Positions 1 through 10,950 of a stretch of 64,000 nucleotides of DNA are shown piece after piece. Made by a program: the position numbers and the translations under genes. Within the stretch, counting starts at the first letter, position 1, and each line of letters begins with the position of its first letter. Source of the stretch: Bagarius yarrelli (Eukaryota > Chordata > Actinopteri > Siluriformes > Sisoridae); assembly GCA_005784505.1 (NCBI GenBank), contig VCAZ01000012.1, positions 2,485,011-2,549,010 on the forward strand, given 5' to 3'. Under the pieces are notes generated by a model. That model saw only the letters and a list, made by a program, of their open reading frames with translations, made no database searches and had not been told where the DNA came from.

Positions 1-153
1 TAGCAGTTTAGCAGTGGTTGGCAAAAAAGACCAATTCTCTCCTCTGGTCAACAAGATAATATATAAGACAAAACAAAAATTAAAGGTGCTTGACTGCCCA
101 AAACAATAAAAATATTTTTTTTTGGCCGAAATATATATATTAAATTTATGTCT

Positions 154-796
154 AATACTTGAAAAGGTATTTATAGCACTTGAACTTTTTCACATTTTGT
201 ACAACCACAAACTTAAATATTATCTATTTCTTCTATTGAGATTAAATGATTCTATTGAATACGATACATGGTTTTAAAAAAAATCAGGCAATTAAAAATC
301 TGAAAAGTGCGGGGTACATTTGTATTCAGCCCCTCCTACGCCAATACTTTGTAGAGTTGCTTTCACCATCATGTTTTACAGTGAGGATAGTGTGTTTAGG
401 GCGATTAGCAATGTTACTTTTCCGCCACATATAGCTCTTTGCATTTAGGCCAAAAACTTCAATTTGGTCACATCTGACCAGAGCACCTTCTTCCACATGT
501 TTGCTGTGTCTCTTACATGGCTTGTAACAAACTGCAAATGTTACTTGCTATGTCTTTCTTTTAACAATGTCTTTCTTCATGCCACTCTTTCATAAAGGCC
601 AGATTTGTGAAGTACACAACTTTTAGTTTTTCTGTGGACAGATTCTTCTACCTGAGCTGTGGATTTCTCCAGCTCCTCCAGAGTGACCCTGATTTAAACT
701 TTATCTCACAACTTTATCCTTGACCTGTCTGTTGAGTTTCTTGGTCTTTGTGATGCTGTTTGTTCACTAGTGTTCTATAACAAACCACTACACCAG
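154..796 (-). mobile_element. Tc1/mariner element, family A, deleted copy
   Basis: The left end (acttgaaaaggtatttatag, then a cttgaactttttcacatttt stretch) matches the terminal repeat of the family A copies at 8388, 36673 and 41640. The minus strand then carries transposase remnants: the reverse complements of WRKSNI, FGLNAK, the SDQ region of the first catalytic Asp, and the N-terminal EELEKSTAQVEESVHRKT-like stretch. Compared with the 8388 copy, everything between the leader near 357 and the catalytic-domain stretch near 363 is missing, and the right terminal repeat is lost after about 790. Several stops remain. This is a dead copy. Confidence 0.85.
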
Positions 797-3700
797 ACAA
801 TAAGGTGATTATATTCTTTTGACTATATAGTGTATTTCTTGGGGGAGGGGGGTACTTTAAAGAGGTGAAATAGATGGAAGAGATGAACAAAAATTGCACT
901 TTGGAAGTGAAATCCATTGATAAGACATTCATTACTCTAAGCATAGAGGTTTTCATGGTCTCATGCTACTTAATTAAATCTGTGTGCCTTAAATATGTTT
1001 TATATAGAAAATTATAATGTATGACAGTTTTTTTCAGGCTTATTTTTCAAAAGTTTCTAAAATACAATGCTGTTTAATGTAAACCGTAAGCAGCCCAAAA
1101 AGTGACAAGAAAACCCAGTGGTTATGTAATTTAGTCTTATTTGTAATTTAATAATAAAAAACACTGATTTAGAAATATCTCTTAGACATAAGTATAGAGA
1201 AGGAGAATAACTCAGAAATGAACATAGGTTCATTGCAAAAAATGACTTTTACTGTTATTTATACTATTGTTATACTGCTTTTGGTATTTTTAGTACATTT
1301 ATAATTTAGCTTATGACCATTAGTGTTACCTGCACTTGCTGTTTTCCGCACACTTTCCATGGCCAAGTGTACAGGAACAGTTTGCAACAGTCGTTGCTGG
1401 AAACAAGTCTGTCAAAGTAGAAAGCATTAGTTTTAGTCAGGTCAAGTAATTAAATGTATCTAAAATGTGTGTATTATTGCCATGCCCATCATTTTTCCCC
1501 AGTCCTTTGTGCAGCGGTGCCGCTACCAATTTTAGGTCCTACGTAATAATATGAGGTTGGTCCCCTTTACAGTCTGTTGCTACTAATTATAACAGGAACC
1601 CCCCAGTTTAATTATCCTAACTGTCCCCTTATTAGCTGCACCCCTGCCTATATGGCTCTGTTATAGGGTTGAACCACTGAAAAATTATTCCGATGCTTAA
1701 AATAACAGTGTTGGAGGGGACTAATTCAAGTGTGTTAAACTCTGACCTGGCAGCATGTGTGACTAGCAGCAGACGTGGTGTTCCTTTTCAACAGTTTATG
1801 TAGCACTTCCACAGTCACTCCAAAGGGATAGCACAGCTGGCAAACCACCCTTAGGCAGCTGTGCTCTGCTAGGTGGTTAATTTATTTTGACAAGCTGCCA
1901 CTGAGTGATATTTTGAAGGCCTCACAGAGGGCATAAACAACTAATTAGTTTTGTTTCTGTCCTTTAATGTTTCTTTGCTGGCCAACATACTTCAAATCTT
2001 GGTTACAATTGCAGGTATACTGTATGTAGTGACATTTTAACAAGTTTTGCTAGTTGGTTACTAGGTTTAAAATAATGGTCACATTAATAGATTCTAATTT
2101 ATATTTAATGTGGAAATCTGTTCATTTATTGTTTCTGATGAAAAGCATGGAATTGTAATTTTGGAATATTTGCACTGATTCTACAAATGTTATACATTTT
2201 CAATGTACAGATTTTATTATGCTACTGAGTATGCCCTGTGCATGTATATTTGTGTGTGTGTGTGTGCGCCAACTCTTACTTAAGGGTGTTCATTTTTGTT
2301 GAGGAGTATGAGAGAAACATGTGCTCAGGTAGGACAGGAATTTTGTTCAAGCTACTGCCTGTAAGAGCTTTGTTTCAACACCACTGGAATTCACTATTGC
2401 TTAGATCCCAACCCCCAGACTGTTTTCTTACACTCTCCCAGTCAAGCTCTTATGTTCTTTTCTATGCATAAAATATATAATTCTAAAAATACGTCATTGT
2501 AAAATAAATTGTATTAATTGTTAATGTAAGCGCAGGTGGTACTGGGTGCTACTGCCGAACATTATTATAACACATAGCAAATATTTTGCTCCAGCATTAA
2601 GGTATTGGAACTGTTCCTTCGCCCATGTTTTTAGGGCTTTTGGTGGTGGGACGTTATATTAAGAGAGGAATATTTGGGGGAATATTTTACCGTCGTCTAT
2701 AAAATTGTATGATATAATACCATACCACTGAAATGTAAACCGACACTAATTTACTATGAGCATTTTCCATTTCAACTTGTTCTCTGTTAAATCTGTATTC
2801 GTGGAAGCATAGTGAACCCTAAACAATGCACACCTGGCTTATTTATGCTATCACTACAACAGCTGAACAGTACTAACAGTTATCCGAGAGCATTTAAAGC
2901 AATTCAGAACAACAATAGAACAAGTAATCTTTTAAATAGAGACAGCTGGAACAGCCATGGATTAGTTCTAAATCTAGTTACAGTAACATTTAAGGTCTTA
3001 ACACACTGTACTGCCAAACGGTCCTTTTTATGACTTAATCAAGTGGTTATTTTTAAAATATTTAGAATGCTTGGGGTATCACATATGTCCTTTTGAATAT
3101 TAAATTGTTTAGCTTTGCTCTGTTATTTATTAAAGGGTTTTTGATATATTACAGTATGTGCAAATTTTTATATGTATGTTGCTAAAACACTTACAATTAC
3201 AGCCATTGTTATCCTGTTTTTTTAGCTGTTTTGTCCTGATAGATACAATGTCTGCCCTGTATTTCAGTCCCATAGCGGGCCTTGAAACAAATTGCTTCAA
3301 ACAGCCAGTAGCACTATGGCCAAGTAGACCAATAAACTGCCAGTTGACTTAGGGCCTAAATAAAGAAACACTTGGCACCAGCACATTACTAGGGTGAGTT
3401 CTGTTTTCCCAGAGGAGTTATACCTGTATTTTGTTTAGATTACACAATTATTTTGATTTATATTTGGACCTTAACTGAAGCATTAATGCTGCCAGGGCTG
3501 TCAAACCTAATAATGAGAATATTAACTTTTTTTCAGTAAGGCCAGATTTTTGGAACAGAGAATTGGGATATCTATAATAACTTAAAAAAAACAGAGGATG
3601 TGACTTTCTGCCTATCCTGCTCAATTTTTAACCACTTGCCTCTGAAGCGATGTCACTCAGCAGATCAAGTCAGTGGGCTTCATGGTCAAACCACAGGGAG

Positions 3701-4830
3701 CTAAATTTATTCTGGCCATGAAATTGTATCCCAGATCTCCTGCACCCCTTTGGCTGTGGCCATCACCCTGGTGCCAGTGGAACATGCAGGTTTGGTTTCC
3801 TTCATTTCAATCCTTTGAAGGGCTGAATGACTGCATGTGCCTTGAAGTGTCTGTGTGTGTGTGTCTGTGTGCTTAAGCTTAAGCTTAGGGACAGTTAGCT
3901 GGAGTAAAAAGGAAGACGCTTTATTCTTCCTATTGGAAGGGGATGACAGAGTTGTAACAAGAGCCCTGTAAAATTAATGATGGTTCAGTCTCAGTATTGA
4001 CTTGGCCATTTCTGTCCCTAGAAAAACTTTGGCCAGTACAGAGTTAATATCTTAGAACTATTTAGAGGAAGTGTGCTATCGCTTACATAATTTATCTTGT
4101 AGTTTCCTAACACACTACAAGTTTTACTGACAATAATAACATTCTTTAAAAACACAAACAAATATCATGGCAGTAGGATGTGTTAGCCACAAAGGAATCT
4201 ACATTGACTACATCCCCGAATCCCCCACCTTCAGGACTTCACATACTGTTCAGTGTACTCTTCATGAAAGCTGTACATCATGAATTTATGTCAGTGGCAT
4301 AAATAATAGCACGCTTAAGCAATACAGTCCAGGAGTAGGCACAAACCTGCATTTTGAGACAGAGGATGATTTTTTTTCGTTGCAATTGAATTTTACTTGG
4401 TTATGAATGCAGCAGTGCAATAATTCTGTGGATTTCAGCTGTCACATAAACCTATTATATTTATTCAGTGCCAGCCATGTTGTATAATCTTAATTTTAGG
4501 TTATACCATGCTGATGTGTTTTTATAGTCAGAAAGATATATTACCTTGGCCTTTACAGTTTGAGATGAGCCAACCACAACTAACCCAGAGAAGCAAAGTC
4601 AGAGTCACCCTCTGGATCATGATGCAGTGCAGGCTGAAAGAGAACACGTTTCATTTTTGTTAGAATGTAAGAAAATACTAAATTAAATAATGGACCCTAC
4701 TGTTGTTTTAATCTGTTTTAATTTGCTACCTGTATTTAATATATGCTTTTCAGTAAAATCTTGCATATAAAGCTACACAACTGAATTGTGTGGCCAATAT
4801 GTAACTGCATGTTTCATTTGCTCAAATACA
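797..4830. other. No gene recognised
   Basis: AT-rich sequence with scattered short open frames that show no family resemblance and no flanking splice signals worth calling. It contains a short (TG)n run at about 2250-2267. The 1790-1960 stretch is more complex than its surroundings, with GGCAGCTGTG-type E-box sequence and AACTAATTAG, and could be regulatory, but nothing beyond composition supports this. Confidence 0.4.
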
Positions 4831-4831
4831 G

Positions 4832-5490
4832 TACATAAAAAAAATTTTCATACTCCTTTTACATTTGGTCACCTTACAACTACAAACTTAAATCTGGAAA
4901 GTGTGGCGTACATTGTAGTCAGCCACTGTACTCTGATACCCCTAAATTAAATCCATTGCAATCAAATAAATCCATAGACATAAATGAAATCAGTGCAATT
5001 AATTGAATTGCCTTGACATAATTAGTTAATAGATCCAAACTATTTGTAATTTAGTGTAATTTAATAGTAGAACGACGCATCTTCTGTAAAGGCATCAGTG
5101 GTGTGTTAGAGAACACTAATAAATACCAGGAACCACCAGACAGGTCAGGGATAAAGTTGTGGAGAAGTTAAAGCAGGGTAGCTTATAAAAAAATTCCAAG
5201 CTTTGAACATCTCAAGTGCACTGGTCATCCATATCAAAAAATGGAAAAGGTATGCAAAACTGCAAACTCACAAGACATGGCCGTCCATCTAAACTGACGA
5301 CCGAACAAGGGGGCATGCTCAGAGAAGAGCCTAGAGTCCTAGGCGGATTTTTATTGCTTAAAAATTTGAAACATATGTCATTTTTGTTACACTTTACACT
5401 TATGTGCTACTTTGTGTTACATAAAATCTAATAAAATACACTTAAGTTTGTGAAAAATTCAGGGGTATGAATTCTTTTTCAAGGCACTGT
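4832..5490 (+). mobile_element. Tc1/mariner element, family A, short deletion derivative
   Basis: The right end (gggtatgaattctttttcaa then ggcactg, followed by TA at 5490-5491) and a degraded left end with an acatttggtcaccttacaac stretch are family A termini. The interior keeps the leader (CAGACAGGTCAGGGATAAAG), the N-terminal helix-turn-helix region and the linker (WSSISKNGKGMQNCKLTRHG, then RPSKL). The frame then jumps at about 5343 straight to the 3' terminal region, so the whole DDE catalytic domain is deleted. At about 660 bp it is a non-autonomous remnant in the + orientation. Confidence 0.87.
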
Positions 5491-6645
5491 ATACAGGGAC
5501 TGCATGGCTCCAAAATGGCACCTGCCTTTAGGGCATTTAAATCATACATTTTATACACTCTTATTGCACAGGACAGTAGAAGTGTCAGCAATGTTTTAGT
5601 AGTGAACACACGTTGTTCTTAAAAAAGTTCTTGGTTCTGGGGTTTGTCTCCACTAAGTAACTCAGCACCACTCAAGGTTAAAAGTAGAAAACCTGACCAC
5701 AGAGCAGTTAACAGCACTCTTTTAATAATTAGACAACGTTGTGAATATTTTAGAATGGACATTTACAACAACACCATGCCAGTCCTGTGGCGTATTGACA
5801 CAGCTCAGACACGGAAATGTCACTTGTACAGAGATTTTATATTGTCCACCTCTATGTTAAAGCAGATAGACGGTAATTATTTACTCATGTTTGCGATTTA
5901 AGAAAATAAGCAACTAATCTAAGCACTCACTCAGAAAAATGGCAGTCCTCTTCAGCACCTGACTTTTAGATTTATTATATATTATATAGATATATTAATA
6001 TTTTTTTTCAAGACACTCTTGGCTAGATGTGTGCTGTCATTAATAGTTCTCTGTCATTTGTTGTTTTTCAATTTCTTGGATTCAATTAATCCTTCTGTTG
6101 GCAAAGAAAGGATCTGGTCATTTCTATAATTAAGGAAGCTATGAATAACAACACATGCTTTAAAGAGACTAAAGATGTATACAGATACAGTTTGTTATCC
6201 TTGACCCTGGGGGATGCCAAATTAATTATCAGTTAAACCTGCTGCCCTATATTTTATCCTTGCACCTGCAAAGTGAAAATAAAAAGCTATATTTATCTAT
6301 TCATGTCGTTTTCACAGCTCATTCACTCAGCGATTGATTATACAGGTTGGTATTTTTAGGTGCGTGTAATCATGCTGAGAAGTTTACAGCATGCTGAAAA
6401 TGAAGTGAGAGTATCTAATTTGGTTGGTTTCACAATTTTTAGTACTTAAAGCCCATTTGGAGATCTCACCCCATGTGCATTTTGTGTATTCATCATCTAA
6501 CTAAGACTACAACAAATAGCAAGTAAAGAAATGTTTAGTGCTGGTTCTAAATGATGCAGTTGCCCTATATATTGTCTTTGCTGTAATTAATAATTAAATT
6601 GAAAAACATTTTCAACAATTGGCAGATGTCATTATCACCAGTCTC
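5491..6645. other. No gene recognised
   Basis: AT-rich stretch without recognisable coding, RNA or repeat features. The 85-codon open frame at 5644-5901 has no resemblance to a family I know and is probably chance. Confidence 0.4.
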
Positions 6646-6646
6646 T

Positions 6647-6745
6647 GTGGACTGAGAGTGGCAACTTGATGGTGCTGGGAATCGAAGTCCAGCAGCAGAA
6701 TCAGCAGTCCAATACCTTAATCACTGTGCTACCCCTTTCCCCTAA
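6647..6745 (-). repeat. tRNA-derived SINE fragment
   Basis: Read on the minus strand this gives the A-box-like start (tagcacagtgattaaggtat), a discriminator-like stretch ending in ggacttcgattcccagcacc, and then the cagttgccactctcagtcca continuation. It matches the fuller SINE at 16205-16400. Only the tRNA-like head remains; the tail is missing. Confidence 0.7.
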
Positions 6746-6749
6746 CAAT

Positions 6750-8387
6750 TGTCTTAACAATACCCTTTTTTATATAATCACTGTATTTTTTTTTTATAAA
6801 TCTTACATTTATTTGATTATAATCTTAAATGTGTCATAAAATTAGCTCTAATGCAGCAAAGCACACTTATATTACAGCCAGATTCCCACAACAGCTAAGG
6901 TGTAAATAGAAGCTGCTGGTGAGATATTCACTGAAAGGTGTTTTAATTAACTTTGCAACTTTAGTTGCACAAATAATTAAAACAGATGTTTAAACAACAA
7001 TAAGACACACAGCCTCCATCTTTGCCTCTTTTGAAAGTTTGAAGATTTTTATTATATAATACAAAAATTCCTGTTTTTTTCTGAATGGGTACTCTATATA
7101 TGTTAACTGTATCACAGTACAATTACTAACTGATGGCTTGATTTTAGGCCTATAAATGACATAATGAGATTTTATTTTATTGTCACAGGCGGCATTTCTA
7201 TATTTGGCTAAATAAAATGACTATTTACAGGATTATCTAATGAATAAATATCAAAAAGATGCCAATTTTAACAGTTATCTATTTACATAGCAGGTAGCAT
7301 AAACAAACATATATGCAAAATCTACAATGCCACTGCAAATAGAATTAGGGTGATTTAAGAACACAGCGCATTATGTGTACCTCACGTTGCTTCTATTTGT
7401 TTGTCCTTTCTCAATACAATACTTGTAAATTACATAGAGGAGTGTGCAAAATTAAAGGTAAATAATTTGCTAGTCAGTAAAAACAGAAAGCCCAGTAAAA
7501 ACACTCACTAAAACTGTAGATGTTACACACCTGGCTCAAGAAGGTTGGCTCAGAAAAGTGTAGAAGTCTTCAGGTGATGATTAAGTGATGCACACACTCA
7601 CCCACACAAACATACAGTGAACAACTTTAGAAGTAAACCAAACACAACTCAATCAAGTACATCCACACACACTGGCAGAGAAGCAAGCTGGTGGTGAGGC
7701 AGGGTTTGTTGATAGGAGGAATGCTTGTTGGGAAAATCGAGCAGAATAAAGACAGGCAGGGATCCACCTCCCTACTCAACACCACAACCTGCCCAAGGAC
7801 CAGTTCTTAAAGAGACAGATTCAGCTTCTTTAACTCTCTTTCATAGCAGCATACACACATACACATCACGGGTGCCTGTATCCCACCTAACCCAGCCACT
7901 CTCAACACTTTTTCATTACTAAATGTCAGCACAGTGTAACAGTTTTGTGGAATTGAGCAGAGGTTTTGAATATAGCTGTGTGAATAGGGTACGTAGGCGT
8001 GCACTGTTAACTATTCATGGTCTAGCAGTAATGTTTGAGAATATTGTAGTATTTAGTCTTATTTGGTTGCTGTGGTGACAAGCTAAACTTGTCATTTTTT
8101 TAAAATTAATTGTGACCATACATTTAGCTGCCAGCAACAGTAAAGTGAGGATCACTTTTCAGTGGATTATCTAAGCAATATTCAGTGTTTTAAAACAGGC
8201 ATGTACATGTTCACTCTACTGCTATGTTCACGCCACCAGCTGATGAAAGATACACACAATTTTACATTGTATAGGCATGTAGAATGAGAAAACATATTCT
8301 TTTGCTAACAGCTGAATTTTTATTTAAATATTTTGCAGTAAAATAATGCATAATACAAACGCAAACACAGTAAACGTTTATTACATA
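6750..8387. other. No gene recognised
   Basis: AT-rich sequence. The 7600-7870 part is richer in CA dinucleotides. No exon with credible splice sites, no RNA gene and no dispersed repeat was recognised before the TA dinucleotide (8386-8387) that precedes the transposon at 8388. Confidence 0.4.
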
Positions 8388-9780
8388 CAGTGACTTAAAA
8401 AGTATTTATACCCCTTGAACTTTTTCACATTTTGTCACTTTACAACCACAAACCTAAATGTATCTTATTAAGATTTTATGTGATATACAAACACAAAGTA
8501 GCACATAATTGTGATGTGGAACAAAAATGATTTACGGTTTTCAAAGTTTTAAGCAAATAAAATCTGAAAAGCGTTGTGTGCATTTGTATTCAACTCCCTG
8601 TAATCTGATACCCCTAAATAAAATCCAGTGCAATCAATTGCCTTCAGAAGTCACCCAATTAGTTAATAGAGTCCACCTGTGTGTAATTTAGTCTTAGTAT
8701 AAATAAACCTGTTCTGTGAAGGCCTCAGTGGTTTGTATGAAAAAGTTTGCCATAACTGCAAACCTACCAAGACATGGCCGTCCACCTAATCTGACAGACT
8801 GAGCAAGGAGAGGAATGGTCAGAGAAGCAGCCAGGAGGCCCATGGTCACTCAGGAGGAGCTGCAAGAATTTACAGCTCAGGTGGGAGAATCTGTCCACAG
8901 GACAACTATATGTCATGTACTCCACAAACCTGGCCTTTATGGAAGAGTGGCAAGAAGAAAGCTATTGTTGAAAGAAAGACATAAGAAGTCCTGTTTGCAG
9001 TTTGCCACAAGCCATGTAGAGGACATAGCGAACATATGGAAGAAGGTGCTTTGGTCAGATGAGAACAAAGTTAAACTTTTTGGCCTAAATGCTTATCACC
9101 CTGAACACACCATCCGCACTGTGAAACATTGTGGTGGCAGCATCATGCTGTGGGGATGCTTTTCTTCAGCAGAAACAGGAAAGCTAGTCAGAGTTAATGT
9201 GAAGATGGCTGAAGCTAAATCCAGGGCAATCATGAAGGAAAACCTGTTAGAGGCTGCAAAAGACTTGAGACTGGAAAGGAAATTCACCTTCCAGCAAGAC
9301 AATGACCCTTAACATACAGCCAGAGCTACAATGGAAGGGTTCGGATTATAGAATATTCATGTGTTAGAATGGCCTGGTTACAGTTCAGACCTAAGTCCTA
9401 TTTAGCATGTGTGGCAAGACTTGCTGTTTACAGATGCTCCCTATCCAATCTGGCTGAGCTTGAGCTATTTTGCAAAGAAGAATGGGCAAAAATTTTAGGC
9501 TCTAGATGTTCAAAGCTGGTAGAGACATACCCCAAAAGACTTGCACCTGTAATTGCAGCAAAAGGTGGCTCTACAAAGTATTGACACAGGATGGGCTGAA
9601 TACAAATGCACACCACACTTTTCAGATTTTTATTTGCTTAATTTTTGTTCCACTTCACAGTTATGTGCTGCTTTGTTTTGGTCTATTACATAAAATCTCA
9701 ATAAAACATTTAATATTGTGGTTGTAAGGTGACAAAATGTGAAAAAGGTCAAGGGGTATGAATACTTTTTTAAGGCACTG
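8388..9780 (+). mobile_element. Tc1/mariner element, family A, best-preserved copy in the window
   Basis: The element starts with cagtgacttaaaaagtattt right after a TA and ends with aatacttttttaaggcactg. The terminal repeats are inverted and imperfect, about 65-70 bp, and share the ccccttgaactttttcacat core. The TA on the right side is mutated to AA. The body encodes a Tc1-type DDE transposase on the + strand, but the N-terminal DNA-binding half is largely deleted near 8738-8745 and the catalytic half carries stops, so it cannot be autonomous. Family A copies elsewhere are at 154, 4832, 31050, 36673 and 41640. Confidence 0.92.
8745..9584 (+). pseudogene. Tc1-type transposase pseudogene (family A)
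   Basis: The product would be a cut-and-paste DDE transposase acting in the nucleus on the flanking inverted repeats. The longest open stretch (8815-9312, 165 codons) gives the end of the bipartite DNA-binding domain (HRTTICHVLHKPGLYGRVAR), the first catalytic Asp in VLWSDENKVKLFGLNAY, the GGSIMLWGCFSS block typical of Tc1 and the second Asp in FQQDNDP. A stop falls directly after DNDP, where family members continue with KHTA. Further remnants follow (ARATMEGFG, LEWPGYSSDLSPI, then YFAKKNGQK), including the third acidic region, interrupted by stops. The first helix-turn-helix is gone. Nothing supports an active protein. Confidence 0.9.
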
Positions 9781-10084
9781 AACATGATGATTTTTTGAAA
9801 TAATTTGTGCAACAATCACTAGTATAACTGGTGAGCCCAGGAAGCAGTCTACTGTTTATAATGTTTCTCATTTGAATGTTTGATTGTAGAGATAATTTAA
9901 GTCTCAAATGGTGACACTGGTAAAAGCCCTGTACTGTATTTCCTCATTGAACACCTTTTAGTCCATGCTGCTTAGATGTGCTCATGAGTAGAGATTCCTC
10001 TGGAGGAATTAAGGCTCTTACAGAATAAAAAAAAGCCTACATTTAATTTCTCAGGCTATATAAACTGCATATTTTATAAAAAAA

Positions 10085-10950
10085 AAGGCACACACTTTAA
10101 TACTGAGTTGGAACACCTTTGACTTTAATTACAGCACACAATTCGCTGTGGCATCATAACGACACACTTCTGCAATGTCCTGTCCAGAGTTGCCACGATC
10201 TTGTATTGTTGAAGGGAGAGTCAGACTGCTGCACAAAGTCTTCTCCAACACATTCCAAAAATTCTCCATGGTGTTACAGACTCTGTGGTGGTCATGTGTA
10301 AAAAGATGTCTCATGCTCCCTGAACTACTCTTTTACAATTTGAGCCTGATGAATCCTGCCATTATCATCTTGGAATTCGGCCATGCCATCAGGAGGAAAA
10401 ATCCATTGATGGAATGACCTAGTCATTCAATATATCAGCTGACCTCATTCTTTAGGCACATAACATTGGTCCCTAGCAATTTTTTTCTGATTAGCCTCAC
10501 TGGTTTTCTTAAGGCTACATAACTGTTTATTTCCCACTCCTTGAGTTCCCTCCGCACTGTGTGTGTGGAAGTGCTCTTACTTTCACTATTAAAAGTAACC
10601 GTAAGTTCTACTGTTTTATTTTTTTATGATTTGATTTCACCAAAAAAGTGATCACTAATCATGATCATTCTTTGTTTTGGAGACTCTTATTTTATAGAAT
10701 TGATTGATATAATCAGTGTTTAATATTGTCTTTTCTGATGTTATTTTGTAAAGCTGCTTTGAAACAATCCCGATTGTTAAAAGCGCTATATAAATAAAGG
10801 TCACTTGATTTGACTTTTTTTCTGACCACATTTCTTCCTCAAAGATGATAGTGGGGAATCATGATCTTCGATGTTTTTAATAATGCGTTGTAACCCCATT
10901 TGAGTAGTTTTAGCAATCTCCTCAGATGTTTTCTTTGCTAGTGGAAAGCA
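10085..10950 (-). mobile_element. Tc1/mariner-like element, family B, interrupted and decayed
   Basis: The minus strand carries a second Tc1-like family, distinct from family A. Plus-strand landmarks are tactgagttggaacaccttt at the left, tggtgttacagactctgtgg, tttacaatttgagcctgatg and, at the right, ttaataatgcgttgtaaccc. These are antisense to a transposase of Tc1 type with an NDNARIH-like second-Asp region. Parts of the catalytic domain are missing between about 10470 and 10490. The helix-turn-helix region is split by an unrelated insert at about 10670-10813, and the right terminal repeat is not seen. It is a dead copy. The family assignment rests on recognition of the antisense protein pattern. 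Confidence 0.7.
10670..10813 (+). repeat. Retroposon 3' tail inserted in the family B transposon
   Basis: The segment ends with gtaaagctgctttgaaacaa, aaaagcgctatataaataaa and a ttgatttgact run. This arrangement (stem-forming ttgaaacaatc/gattgtt, AAAGCGCTATA, A-rich simple tail) is the common 3' end of fish LINE/SINE retroposons. It separates gatcatgatcattc from ctgaccacatttcttcctc, which are contiguous in the transposon pattern. It must therefore be younger than its host element. Confidence 0.6.
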
